Shown: positions 24,428-33,824 of the stretch, one piece after another | How the letters are laid out: every line of letters starts with the position of its first letter | Numbering within the stretch: the stretch's first letter is position 1 | From: JAJECS01 sp965219705 | Lineage (GTDB): Bacteria; Chloroflexota; UBA11872 | Reading direction: 5' to 3' | Assembly (NCBI GenBank): GCA_965219705.1 | Contig: OZ244789.1 | Span: 1,798,001 to 1,862,000 of the forward strand | Length of the DNA: 64,000 nt | The notes under the pieces: generated by a model | What the model was told of the DNA's origin: nothing | Databases searched by the model: none | Seen by the model: only the letters and a program-made list of their open reading frames with translations | Program-made: the position numbers and the translations under genes

Positions 24428-27400
24428 GTGAGCGTTAGCCTCAAGCCTGCCGTGACGCGCCGCGGCCCGTCCCTATCGCTGGGGACACTGCGGCGGAGCC
24501 TGGCGTGGGTCAAGCGGCTGAGCGCGCGCCACCCGGACGCATCCGCCTACCTGGCCATCCTGCTGTTGGTCGTGATCTGGCATCGGGGCCTCATCTTCGA
24601 GCCCGGCTACCTCGGGTTGCGCGACGACTGGACCACCCCGCCCACCGCCTGGCAAAACACCGACTTCGCCCTCGATCGGCTGTCGGCCTGGCAGTCCAAC
24701 TACTTTGGGCAGTCCGAGGAAGAGCGGGCGATGAGCCAGTACCTCCAGCTCTCCTTGGGTGCCTTGGCGCTTCTCCCCGGCATTGATGGCTGGCTGACGT
24801 CGCGGGTCTCGATCATCTTTCTCGCAATGGCTGGCGTCTTCATGTACCAGGCGGCCAAGCGCTTGGGCTTGGGCAGGCCAGGGGCCTTCACGGCCGCCGT
24901 GGTGTACATGACGACGCCGTTCTTTTTCGACGCGTTCGTTACGGGGTACGCGGCCATGCTCATCGGCGTGGCGCTGCTGCCCAAGGCGGTGCAAGTCACG
25001 CACGAGACCTTCGATCGGGCGCCGGGCGTGCGCGGCTTCGTCCGTGGCAGCCTGTGGATCGGGCTGGCCGCCAGTTCGATTCACCTGACCTTCATCACGA
25101 CCGCCGTGGTTGCCGCCTATGCGCTCTTCCGGGCCTCCACCGCGTCGGGCTCGCACGGGCAGCGCCTGCGCCGCCTGGGACTCGTCGCGGCGATGGGCCT
25201 CAGCGTCATCCTGCTGCACCCGGCCATCGCGTTTATTTCCTGGCAGCTCATCGTGGTGCCCTCGGCCAACGAGGTCATGTCCGCCTGGAGCCTTGAAGCC
25301 GCCGCGCAATGGATCAAGGGCGCGGCGCCGACGCTGGCCGAAGCGCTGACCCTGACCGGTGAGCCGTACAACTACTCGCAAGATTCAGTAGGGCCGCTGG
25401 CTCCCGTCAGCGGCATCCGGCTCGTCGCCCGCGGCCTGCTGGCGGGCCTCGCGCTTGTCGCGCCGGTGCTGGTGTACAGACACGCCCGAAGTCGCGCAGT
25501 GCTGGGCCTGTTCGGATTTCTCGCGCTGGTGTTGATCGGCAAGGGCTTCAACGAGCCGTTCTCCTTCATTCAAGAGGGAATCGACGGCACCGTCGTGGGC
25601 GCGATCTTCAGGAACGTCCGCTACCTCACCGTTGGAGCCGGGCTGCTGCTGGCCTTGCTGGTGGGGCAGACCGTCGCTCACCTCGTGTCCCGTCCAGCGA
25701 ATGTGCGACGCACTGCGGCCAACGTCTTTGCGGGTGCGGTGGTTGCGGGGAGCACGCTCCCGTTCTGGAGCGGGGATCTAGCGGGTCACCTGCATCCCTA
25801 CACCATTGACGCCGATACGGTTGCGGTGATCGACAACCTGCGCGCCCTGCCCCACAACGACCGCATGCTCCACCTGCCGATGCTCTGGCCCAGCAGCTAC
25901 GAGAGCCGTACGGGTCGCTTCTCGACCCAGGGGAATCCCCCGACCGTTGTACAGCCGCCGAAACGCTCAATCTGGGGCTCGGCGACCTCCACCCTCAACG
26001 GCCCGTACACCGCCACCCTCAATCAGGGGCTCTACGGACCCAGCCGGTATCCAGTTGACCGGCTGCTGGCGTTCGGCCGCGTTCGCAACGTCCTGCTCGA
26101 CCCGCACTGGGCGAGCACCTACGCCGGTTTTATCTTTGCGACCGGTGAACCGTGGCTGGCACGACAGGAGCGACGGCCGCGGCCGCGGCTTGCACTTGAG
26201 GCTCAGCCGGGCTTGATCCACCTGGAGACGCTCTCCAGAGGTGAGGTCGACCTGTACGAGGTCGCGACGCCGCCGGCGCAGCGGCTGGGCCTTCCCGCGC
26301 GGATTATCGTTGGATCGCCGTCATTGCGCCCGCTCGTCACCGCCTGGCACATGTTCGACGACGCGGGATCGGTGGCCTTCGCCAGTGGTGAAGTAGGTGT
26401 GCGCGGAATCAGTGGCGCTCCCGGCGTCGCTTCCGGCGCCGCCTCGGAGATCTGGCTGGGCGCGGACCCGACGGACCTGACGGCCAACTATCTCTTCGAG
26501 GGGGCACTGGTGAGTCCGGCGGACCAGGTCTGGCCGGACGTGCCGGACGCCACGCGGGACTGGGTGGCGCCGTACAAGAACGCCTGGTGGTACGCCGATC
26601 CGGAGATCGCGGATATGACGCGCGGGCTTCTCACCCGAGCCGACGGCGCGGCCTTCACCGTCATGGTCGACACGACCGGAGACACGAGCGAGCTTTGGAT
26701 TCGCCACTTCGTGAGCCCGGAGGGCAGCGCGCTCGAGATCATGTTAAACGGCCGGTCCGTCGCGCACATTGCAACGCGCGAGGAGGCCGGCTACGGCTAT
26801 CGCTGGTCACGGATCGAGGCGCCGACAGATGGCACCGGAGCACACACCGTGCATATACGCGCCGATGGTTCGGGGCTCAATGCGGTTTCGCAGCTGGGGT
26901 TGCTTTCCGCGTCGGAGATCGCGGCTGCCGAGCATGAGGCGGCGCAGGCGCTTGCCCGGCTTCCGGTCTATACGGTGTTGCCGGACCTTGGCACCACGGA
27001 CGGTGATCGCACATTCCGGGTGGCTCGCCCCGGCCCGTATACCGTGCGGCTCGCCGCGCAACCCGGCTTAGAGCCGACGCTCAGCATTGACGGCGCACCG
27101 GTTCCGCTCGAGCGCACCAGCACCGAGGCGGGCTATGACATCCTGGACGGGGTCGTGGATCTCGACGCTGGACCGCACCGCTTGGCCCTGCGCGCCGCAC
27201 CGCCGCCCGAGCCGGTTGTCAAGGTGACGCACCAGACGCTGGAGGCGGCGGGGTTTCAGCCGTGCGCCACGGCCGTGTGTGAGGGTGCGGTCCGCGTGGA
27301 AGCCACCGTGCCGTCCGACGGGCGCACGGTCTCCTTCCTCGGCCGAGTCACTGCGGGCGCTGACGACGCCTACGCGATCGGCGCCCAGACCTTTCCCAGC

Positions 27401-27955
27401 ATCACGCACGTGCGCCACCGTGAGGAGGCCGGTAAGCGCAACCGGCTCGTGCGGGTCGAGGCGCCGCTCGATCCTGGATCAAGCATCGCCACACTCGATG
27501 TCGCGCACAGACATGAGCAGCTTCCCGGCCTCGCATTTGAGTTGCTGGAGGTGGAGGTGTCCCGGTTACCGCATGGCCTGACCGTGGTGCTGGCGGACGA
27601 GCGGCAGCCGAGCGTGCCGGGCGCGGGCGCCCTGGCGCCCACGGGAGACGAGCGCGGCTGGGCGGCGGCCGAGTACATGGGGCAGGCGGGGGAGCGGCTG
27701 GTGCGGTTGGACGAGCGGTTCGATCCGCGCTGGGTACTCCACGTCAACGACGATGAGGTAAGCCCTGAGCACCACGTCGTCCTCGACGGGCACTTCAATG
27801 GATGGTTCGTGAACCTGACGCCCGGGGATGTGGTGACGGCGACGTTCACGCCGAACCACGGCTACTTTTGGATATCGATGGCGAATCTGGTCTTTCTGGC
27901 CGGAATGCTTGTGGTTGGCTGGCTGCCGGCGCCGCGCAAGTGGTGGCGGCGGTGA
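24428..27955 (+). CDS. Giant GT-C-like membrane glycosyltransferase (copy A)
   Basis: A 1175-residue protein. The first 460 residues hold about 11-13 membrane helices. The first outside loop has an acidic pair (LGLRDDWTTPPTAWQN), where GT-C enzymes carry their catalytic Asp. Residues about 470-640 are soluble (NLRALPHNDRMLHLPMLWPSSYESR). From about 680 to 1140 there are several beta-rich, carbohydrate-binding-like modules (WIRHFVSPEGSALEIMLNG; DILDGVVDLDAGPHRLALRA). One last helix (GYFWISMANLVFLAGMLVVGW) and a basic WWRR end close it. The plan resembles AftD/DUF3367 arabinofuranosyltransferases, but no direct match can be claimed. It starts with GTG and is highly similar along its length to 29131-32661. 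Confidence 0.7.
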   Translation: MSVSLKPAVTRRGPSLSLGTLRRSLAWVKRLSARHPDASAYLAILLLVVIWHRGLIFEPGYLGLRDDWTTPPTAWQNTDFALDRLSAWQSNYFGQSEEERAMSQYLQLSLGALALLPGIDGWLTSRVSIIFLAMAGVFMYQAAKRLGLGRPGAFTAAVVYMTTPFFFDAFVTGYAAMLIGVALLPKAVQVTHETFDRAPGVRGFVRGSLWIGLAASSIHLTFITTAVVAAYALFRASTASGSHGQRLRRLGLVAAMGLSVILLHPAIAFISWQLIVVPSANEVMSAWSLEAAAQWIKGAAPTLAEALTLTGEPYNYSQDSVGPLAPVSGIRLVARGLLAGLALVAPVLVYRHARSRAVLGLFGFLALVLIGKGFNEPFSFIQEGIDGTVVGAIFRNVRYLTVGAGLLLALLVGQTVAHLVSRPANVRRTAANVFAGAVVAGSTLPFWSGDLAGHLHPYTIDADTVAVIDNLRALPHNDRMLHLPMLWPSSYESRTGRFSTQGNPPTVVQPPKRSIWGSATSTLNGPYTATLNQGLYGPSRYPVDRLLAFGRVRNVLLDPHWASTYAGFIFATGEPWLARQERRPRPRLALEAQPGLIHLETLSRGEVDLYEVATPPAQRLGLPARIIVGSPSLRPLVTAWHMFDDAGSVAFASGEVGVRGISGAPGVASGAASEIWLGADPTDLTANYLFEGALVSPADQVWPDVPDATRDWVAPYKNAWWYADPEIADMTRGLLTRADGAAFTVMVDTTGDTSELWIRHFVSPEGSALEIMLNGRSVAHIATREEAGYGYRWSRIEAPTDGTGAHTVHIRADGSGLNAVSQLGLLSASEIAAAEHEAAQALARLPVYTVLPDLGTTDGDRTFRVARPGPYTVRLAAQPGLEPTLSIDGAPVPLERTSTEAGYDILDGVVDLDAGPHRLALRAAPPPEPVVKVTHQTLEAAGFQPCATAVCEGAVRVEATVPSDGRTVSFLGRVTAGADDAYAIGAQTFPSITHVRHREEAGKRNRLVRVEAPLDPGSSIATLDVAHRHEQLPGLAFELLEVEVSRLPHGLTVVLADERQPSVPGAGALAPTGDERGWAAAEYMGQAGERLVRLDERFDPRWVLHVNDDEVSPEHHVVLDGHFNGWFVNLTPGDVVTATFTPNHGYFWISMANLVFLAGMLVVGWLPAPRKWWRR

Positions 27956-28183
27956 TCGCGACGATGATGCAGGACACCTGCAATGAGGCGACGGCATTCG
28001 CGACGATCGCTAGTGGCCTGGCATTGGTGGGCACCGCACGCATGCGTTGCCGGCAGCGTGTCTCGGGCCATTTCGACTGCGTGCATTGAGGGGGCGCGCA
28101 GTGGCGAAGCCGGGAATCTGCGTCGGCCGGCACCAGCTCAGCATCTAGAGACGCCAAGAGCATTGAGCCGTGTGCCAGGATAA

Positions 28184-28921
28184 GTGCTTGTGTTGACCCG
28201 CGTTCTCCGGTGGGCCGCGCCACACCGGACCTGGATCGTGCGCCACCGGTTTTTGCGGTGGGTAGTGCTGCGCATCCTCACGCTCCATCGTGATGGCAGC
28301 GTCACGTCAATCCGCCTGGGCGAGGCACGCGGCCTACGGTGGCGGCGCTCCAAACGCAATGTCGTGGCTGAATATTGGCTCGGGACGTTCGAACCACTGG
28401 TCCAGCAGACGATTGTCGAAGGTCTCTCCCCTGGTGATACGTTCTTTGACGTTGGTTCCCATAGTGGCTTCCACAGTCTGATTGGCGCTCGTGCCGTCGA
28501 GACGACGGGATCGGTTGTCGCGATTGAGCCGGACCCAGCCACCGCCGCCGATATTGAGGGACAGGCTGCTCTCAACGGGTTCGGCCACATCACGGTCGTC
28601 CGGAAGGCTGCCGTTGCCGACCTCTCGGAATCCTGGTCGTGGATCGATGGCGCTGCTGTGACTCAGACAACGATCGACAACCTTACCCACGAATTCGGTC
28701 CGCCGACGCTGATCAAGATTGATGTGGAGGGGCTCGAGCTTGAGGTCTTGCGGGGAGCGGCAGCTACGCTGCGCGAGCACCGTCCGACCTTGGTGGTCGA
28801 AGCTCACTACAGCGGGTTGGCCGGGGTCACCATGGCACGGCTGGGAGCTCTTGGATACGGCTGCGTCGCGTTCCCTGCTCCCTACGGCCCGGAATTCCAC
28901 ATCGTGGCGAAGCCCGAGTAA
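28184..28921 (+). CDS. FkbM-family methyltransferase
   Basis: A 245-residue SAM-dependent methyltransferase. The SAM site is FFDVGSHSGFHSLIGARAV with the acidic end of strand 2 in VVAIEPDPATA. The FkbM signature IKIDVEGLELEVLRGA follows, then LVVEAHYSG. FkbM proteins O-methylate sugars or polyketides, so this one may methylate the surface glycan. The start is GTG 28184. It sits between the two giant GT-C copies, at the junction of the duplication, and is followed by a flippase remnant. Confidence 0.85.
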   Translation: MLVLTRVLRWAAPHRTWIVRHRFLRWVVLRILTLHRDGSVTSIRLGEARGLRWRRSKRNVVAEYWLGTFEPLVQQTIVEGLSPGDTFFDVGSHSGFHSLIGARAVETTGSVVAIEPDPATAADIEGQAALNGFGHITVVRKAAVADLSESWSWIDGAAVTQTTIDNLTHEFGPPTLIKIDVEGLELEVLRGAAATLREHRPTLVVEAHYSGLAGVTMARLGALGYGCVAFPAPYGPEFHIVAKPE

Positions 28922-28942
28922 GTGGGCCGAGGCCAACGAGGC

Positions 28943-29130
28943 CGTGATCGACGACGTGCCGGACCCGTTCCTGGTCTGGGCCTATACCCCCACCGGATCC
29001 CTCCTGACGCTCTCGACGTACGTCCACATCGAGGCCGGTACGCTGCGCCTATGGGTCGTAAAGGTGTCGCTCAACGCCGCGTGCGCCGTCACGCTGTGGC
29101 TGCGCCGCCGGCATTCCTTGCCTATCCCGC
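28943..29130 (+). pseudogene. Remnant of the flippase 3' region
   Basis: The reading frame here encodes FLVWAYTPTGSLL, TYVHIEAGTLRLWVV and NAACAVTLWLRR. These match the flippase segments SLVWGYTLAGSLL, TYFHIGAGTLRVWVV and SIACAVTLWLRH encoded near 24050-24195. No start and no remaining flippase domain are present, and about 200 bases between this segment and the next start codon have been lost relative to the first copy. It is the left scar of the duplication that produced giant protein copy B. Confidence 0.8.
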
Positions 29131-32100
29131 GTGAGCGTTAGCCTCGATTCCGCCGCGGCGCGGGGCGTTCCCGCGCCGTCACTCGGGGGACTGCGGCGCG
29201 CCGTCGCGTGGGTCCGGGGGCTGATCGCGCGCCATCCGGACGCAGCCGCCTACGTGGCCATCCTGCTGTTGGTTGTGATCTGGCACCGCGGCTTGATCTT
29301 CGACTCCGGCTACCTGGGGCTGCGCGACGACTGGACCATCCCGCCGACCGCCTGGCAAAACACCGAGTTCGCCCTCGACCGGCTGTCGGCCTGGCAGACC
29401 AACTTCTTTGGGTCGTCCGAGGAAGAGCGGGCGATGAGTCAGTACCTCATGCTCCTTTTGGGAGCCGTCACGCTCGTTCCCGGCATCGATGGCTGGCTGA
29501 CGTCGCGGATCTCGATCATCTTTCTCGCGCTGGCCGGCGTCTTCATGTATCAGGCCGCCAAGCGCCTGGGCTTGGGCAGGCCGGGGTCCTTTACGGCCGC
29601 GGTCGTCTACATGACGACGCCGTTCTTCCTGGACGCCTCTGTCGCCGGGTACTTCGGCCTGCTTCTGGGCGTGGCGTTTCTTCCCAAGGCGCTGCAAGTT
29701 ACGCACGAAACCTTCGATCGGGCGCCGGGCGTGCGCGGCTTCGTCCGCAGAAGCCTCTGGATCGGGCTGGCCGCCAGTTCGATCCATATGACTTTCGTTG
29801 TCACTGGCCTGGTTGCCGCTTACGCGCTCTTCCGGACGTTCACCGCGTCAGGCTCGCGAGAGCAGCGCCTGCGGCGCCTGGGGCTCGTGGCCGCGATGGG
29901 CCTCAGCGTCGTCCTGCTGCATCAGGCCATCGCCTTCATTTCCTGGCAGCTTATCGTGGTGCCCTCGGCCAACCAGATCATGTCCGCCTGGAGCATTGAA
30001 GCCGCCGCGCAATGGATCAAGGGCGCGGCGCCGACGCTGGCCGAAGCGCTGACCCTGACCGGCGCGCCCTACAACTACTCGCACGATCCAGTCGGGCCAT
30101 TGGCTCCGGTCAGCGGCATCCGGCTCGTCGCCCGTGGCTTTCTGACAGGCCTCGCACTCGCGGCCCCGGTCCTGCTGCGCGGACGGGCCCGACAGCTGGC
30201 GGTGCTGGGCCTGCTCGGGTTCCTCGCGCTGGTGCTGATCGGCAAGGGCTTCAACGAGCCGTTCTCCTTCATCCAGGAGGGGATCGACGCCACGCTGATC
30301 GGCGCAATCTTCCGAAACATCCGCTACCTCACCGCTGGAGCCGGGCTGCTGCTGGCCTTGCTGGTGGGGCAGACTGTCGCCCACCTCGTGGCGCGGCCGC
30401 CGGACGTGCGGCGGACCGCGGGCAACGTCTTTGCGGGCGCGGTGGTTCTTGGGAGCACGCTCCCGTTCTGGAGCGGGGACCTTGCGGGTCACCTGCGGCC
30501 CTACCGCTTTGATGCCGATACGGTTGCGGTGATCGACAACCTGCGCGCCCTGCCCCACAACGACCGCATGCTCCACATGCCGATGTTCTGGCCGAGCAGC
30601 TACGAGAGCCGCACAGGACAATACTCAAGCCAGGGGAATCCCCCACCCGTTGTGCAGCCGCCCAAACGGTCGATCTGGGGCTCGGCATCCTCCACGCTCA
30701 ACGGTCCGTATACCGCCACGCTCAATCTGGGGCTTTACGGCCCCAGCCGCTACCCCGTCGACCGGCTGCTGGCGTTTGGGCGCATTCGCAACGTCATGCT
30801 CGACCCCCACTGGGTGAGCGCACACGCCGGCTTCATTCAGGCGACGGGCGAGCCGTGGCTGGCGTCGCAAGAGCGCCAGCCGCGCCCGCGGCTGGCGCTG
30901 GCACAACAGCCCGGCCTGCGCCGACTCGACGGGTTATCGGCGGGTGAAGTCGATCTCTACGAGGTCGTGACGGCGCCGGCGCAGCGGCTGAGCCTTCCCG
31001 CGCGGATTATCGTTGGGTCGCCGTCATTGCGCCCGCTCGTCACCGCCTGGCACATGTTCGATGACGCGGGCGGAGTGACCACCGCGAGCGGCGAATTAGG
31101 CGTGGCTGGCATCGACGGCGCCCCGGGCGGCGCCGTCCGCGCCGCTTCGGAGATCTGGCTGGGCGCGGATCCGATGGATCTGACGGCCAACTATCTGCCC
31201 CAGAGGGCGCTGGTGAGTCCGGCGGATCAGGTCTGGCCGGAGCTCCCGGACGCCACGCTGGACTGGGTGGCCCCGTACAAGAACGCCTGGTGGTACGCCG
31301 ATCCCGAGATCGCGGACATGACGCGCGGGCTGCTGACCCGAGCCGACGGCGTGGCGTTCACGATCACCGTCGACACCACGAGCGCAACCGACGAGCTTTG
31401 GATTCGCCACTTCGTGAGCCCGGAGGGCAGCGCGTTGGAGGTCGTGTTGAACGGACGACCCGTTGCCCGCATCAACACTCGCGAAGCCGCTGGCTATGGC
31501 TATCGCTGGACGCGGGTGGCGGCGCCGACGAGCGGCGCGGGCAAGCACGCGGTGGAGGTGCGGGCCGACGGACTCGGGCTCAACGCCGTCTCGCAGCTGG
31601 GGCTGCTCACGGCGGCGGAGATCGCCGCCGCTGAGCGGGCGGCGGCGCAGGCGCTGGCGCAACTGCCAGTGTTCACGGTGCTGGCGGACCTGGGCACGAC
31701 GGATGGCGAGCGCACGTTCTGGCTGGCGCGAGCCGGGAAGTACACGGTGCGGCTGGCGGTCCCGCCGCACGTGCAGCCGACGGTGACGATCGACGGTTCG
31801 CTGGTGCCGCTGGAGCACGCGAGGACCGAGGCGGGCTACGACATCCTGGACGGGGCGGTGGAACTCGAGGCGGGGGCGCACCAGTTCGTGCTCCGGGCCG
31901 GCTCGAGTCCGGAGCCAATCGCCGTTGGCGTGACCCACCAACCGCTGTCGGCGGACGGATTTCAGCCCTGCGACACTGCAGTATGCGACGGTGCAGTGCG
32001 TGTGGAAGCCGCAGTGCCGTCCGACGGGCGAGTCGTCTCCTTTGTTGGTCGGGTTAGCACCGGTGTCGACGGTGTCCACCTGATCGGCGCTCAGGCGTAT

Positions 32101-32661
32101 CCAAATGTCACGTACTCGATCCAAAGTGAGGTGGCCTATCAGCGCGACCAGCCCGTGCGGGTGGAGGTGCCCCTTGATCCAGGGTCGAGCATCGCCACCC
32201 TCGATGTCGCGCACATCCGAAAGGGACTGCCGGGTCTCGAGTTTGAGTTGCTGGACGTGGCGGTGTCGCCGTTGCCGCATGGTCTGTCGGTGGTGCTGGC
32301 ACACGACGGACAGCGAACCACGGCCGGCGTTGGCGCGCTTAGTCTGACGGGTGACGAACGCGGCTGGGCGTCGGCCGAGTACGCGGGGGAGGCGGGGGAA
32401 CGGCTGGTGCGGCTCGACGAGCGATTTGACCCGCGCTGGGTGCTGCACGTCAATGGGGAGGAAGTGAGCGCGGAGCGCCACGTCGTCCTGGACGGGCATT
32501 TCAACGGATGGTTTGTGGACCTAGCAGCGGGAGATGAGGTGACGGTGACGTTCACACCGAACCACGGCTATTTCTGGATTTTGATGGCGAATCTGGTCAT
32601 TCTGGCAGGCATGTTCGCGGTTGGGTGGGCGCCGGTGCCGCGCCGATGGTGGCGGCGGTGA
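29131..32661 (+). CDS. Giant GT-C-like membrane glycosyltransferase (copy B)
   Basis: A 1176-residue paralogue of copy A with the same order: N-terminal membrane block with the RDD loop (LGLRDDWTIPPTAWQN), soluble linker, beta-rich outside modules, and a final helix with a WWRR end. Long stretches are unchanged (HPDAAAYVAILLLVVIWHRG; AAAQWIKGAAPTLAEALTLTG). Differences concentrate in the outer modules after residue 640, as expected if acceptor choice diverged. It starts GTG-AGC-GTT-AGC-CTC, exactly like copy A. The stop overlaps the next gene's GTG by 3 bases, so copy B keeps the accessory partner that copy A lacks. Confidence 0.7.
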   Translation: MSVSLDSAAARGVPAPSLGGLRRAVAWVRGLIARHPDAAAYVAILLLVVIWHRGLIFDSGYLGLRDDWTIPPTAWQNTEFALDRLSAWQTNFFGSSEEERAMSQYLMLLLGAVTLVPGIDGWLTSRISIIFLALAGVFMYQAAKRLGLGRPGSFTAAVVYMTTPFFLDASVAGYFGLLLGVAFLPKALQVTHETFDRAPGVRGFVRRSLWIGLAASSIHMTFVVTGLVAAYALFRTFTASGSREQRLRRLGLVAAMGLSVVLLHQAIAFISWQLIVVPSANQIMSAWSIEAAAQWIKGAAPTLAEALTLTGAPYNYSHDPVGPLAPVSGIRLVARGFLTGLALAAPVLLRGRARQLAVLGLLGFLALVLIGKGFNEPFSFIQEGIDATLIGAIFRNIRYLTAGAGLLLALLVGQTVAHLVARPPDVRRTAGNVFAGAVVLGSTLPFWSGDLAGHLRPYRFDADTVAVIDNLRALPHNDRMLHMPMFWPSSYESRTGQYSSQGNPPPVVQPPKRSIWGSASSTLNGPYTATLNLGLYGPSRYPVDRLLAFGRIRNVMLDPHWVSAHAGFIQATGEPWLASQERQPRPRLALAQQPGLRRLDGLSAGEVDLYEVVTAPAQRLSLPARIIVGSPSLRPLVTAWHMFDDAGGVTTASGELGVAGIDGAPGGAVRAASEIWLGADPMDLTANYLPQRALVSPADQVWPELPDATLDWVAPYKNAWWYADPEIADMTRGLLTRADGVAFTITVDTTSATDELWIRHFVSPEGSALEVVLNGRPVARINTREAAGYGYRWTRVAAPTSGAGKHAVEVRADGLGLNAVSQLGLLTAAEIAAAERAAAQALAQLPVFTVLADLGTTDGERTFWLARAGKYTVRLAVPPHVQPTVTIDGSLVPLEHARTEAGYDILDGAVELEAGAHQFVLRAGSSPEPIAVGVTHQPLSADGFQPCDTAVCDGAVRVEAAVPSDGRVVSFVGRVSTGVDGVHLIGAQAYPNVTYSIQSEVAYQRDQPVRVEVPLDPGSSIATLDVAHIRKGLPGLEFELLDVAVSPLPHGLSVVLAHDGQRTTAGVGALSLTGDERGWASAEYAGEAGERLVRLDERFDPRWVLHVNGEEVSAERHVVLDGHFNGWFVDLAAGDEVTVTFTPNHGYFWILMANLVILAGMFAVGWAPVPRRWWRR

Positions 32662-33824
32662 CGGTGGCGCGCCGTCGCCCGATCGCCCCGCTAGTGTGGG
32701 TGGTGTTGGCCGTTCTCAGCGTGGTGACCGCGTTGAGCTGGCCGGCGGGGCCATTGAAGGTTGGCGGAGTACAGGGGGAGCCGTTTGGCATCGGGCCGTT
32801 GCTGCCGGGGTGGAGCCTGAGCCAGGAGCTTCGACCGGAGGCTGGACCGGAGCTGTTTGTGGGATTTGAGGCGCAGCCGACGGCGAATGTGGTGGGGCCG
32901 GCAGTGGTGGAGGTGCGGCTGGAGCGGGACGAGCGGCTGCTGTGGGCGGACCGGCTGCGGTTGACGGGGCCGGGGATGCGCGAGTACGTGGCGACCTTCG
33001 CGGTGCCGACGGAGAGGGCGGGCTACCGCCTGGCGGTGCAGGTGTTGGAGGCGCCGGGGGGTGGCGTGGTGCTGCGGGGGGCGGACATCGGGGAGCCGAC
33101 AGCGCGGACGCAACTGACGATCATGGGGCAGCCGCTGCGGGGCTTCTTGGCGTTGGGCCACCGGATGTTTCAGCGAGTGGCGCCGGTGCGACATCTGGAA
33201 GCCGTGGTGGACGCGATTGAGGGACGGACGGTGGCGCTGGCGGCTGGCGTGGCGGTGCTCGGCGTGCTGGGCGGCGCGATGGCGACCGTGCTGCTCGTCC
33301 GCGTGTACGGGCGCTTCGTAGCCGGTGTCACCGCGCTGGTCGGTTTCGTGGCGCTGGTGATCTGGCTATTCATTGCTGCGGCGCACCTCAGCGTGCCGCT
33401 CGCCACGGGAGCCCACATCGGGATACTGAATGGTCTGACGCCGACGGGCATTGCCGCACTGCTGGCGTTCCCATTTCTGGTGCTGGCTGGCGGCGCCGTG
33501 ATCCTGATCACTGTGCCCAGAGTTGCGGTCGCCAGTGCGGGGAGCGTCGTGCGTGCCCTCTGGCAGGCCGCGGTCACGGCCGTTCGCCACTGGTATCTCG
33601 CCCCCATCCCCCTTGGCGGCGCGGCCGCTGCGGCGGTGACGCAGGAGGCGTATGACGTGGCGACCGTCCTAGCCGTTGTGACCGGCGCCTGGGCGCTGGT
33701 CGGCGCCGCGCTAGTGGCGACTGTTCCCCGGCTACGCGGCGGACGGCTTGCTGATGAGGTAGTCCTCGATGGTCAGGAAGGCGAGGTCGCTGTCGAGGAG
33801 CGTGCGCAGCGCGTCGTCCGGTGA
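32658..33824 (+). CDS. Accessory membrane protein with FGIGPL beta-domain
   Basis: About 388 residues. One N-terminal helix (PLVWVVLAVLSVVTALSW) is followed by an outside beta-sandwich-like domain (about 35-170) starting EPFGIGPLLPGWSLSQEL. Four or more helices follow in the second half. The FGxGP...Q motif and layout recur in the proteins at 41965-42732 and 45418-46167, each beside a GT-C-like gene. A role as partner or modulator of that enzyme is inferred. The GTG at 32658 overlaps the upstream stop; ATG 32646 is possible. The last 93 bases lie antisense to the convergent carbamoyltransferase gene, and the charged tail they encode looks non-native. Confidence 0.6.
   Translation: MTVARRRPIAPLVWVVLAVLSVVTALSWPAGPLKVGGVQGEPFGIGPLLPGWSLSQELRPEAGPELFVGFEAQPTANVVGPAVVEVRLERDERLLWADRLRLTGPGMREYVATFAVPTERAGYRLAVQVLEAPGGGVVLRGADIGEPTARTQLTIMGQPLRGFLALGHRMFQRVAPVRHLEAVVDAIEGRTVALAAGVAVLGVLGGAMATVLLVRVYGRFVAGVTALVGFVALVIWLFIAAAHLSVPLATGAHIGILNGLTPTGIAALLAFPFLVLAGGAVILITVPRVAVASAGSVVRALWQAAVTAVRHWYLAPIPLGGAAAAAVTQEAYDVATVLAVVTGAWALVGAALVATVPRLRGGRLADEVVLDGQEGEVAVEERAQRVVR

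Noticed and set aside
27956..28183. Possible small gene between giant copy A and the FkbM gene
   Set aside because: The frames here have no start with a ribosome site and no protein-like sequence; it seems to be junction DNA of the duplication.
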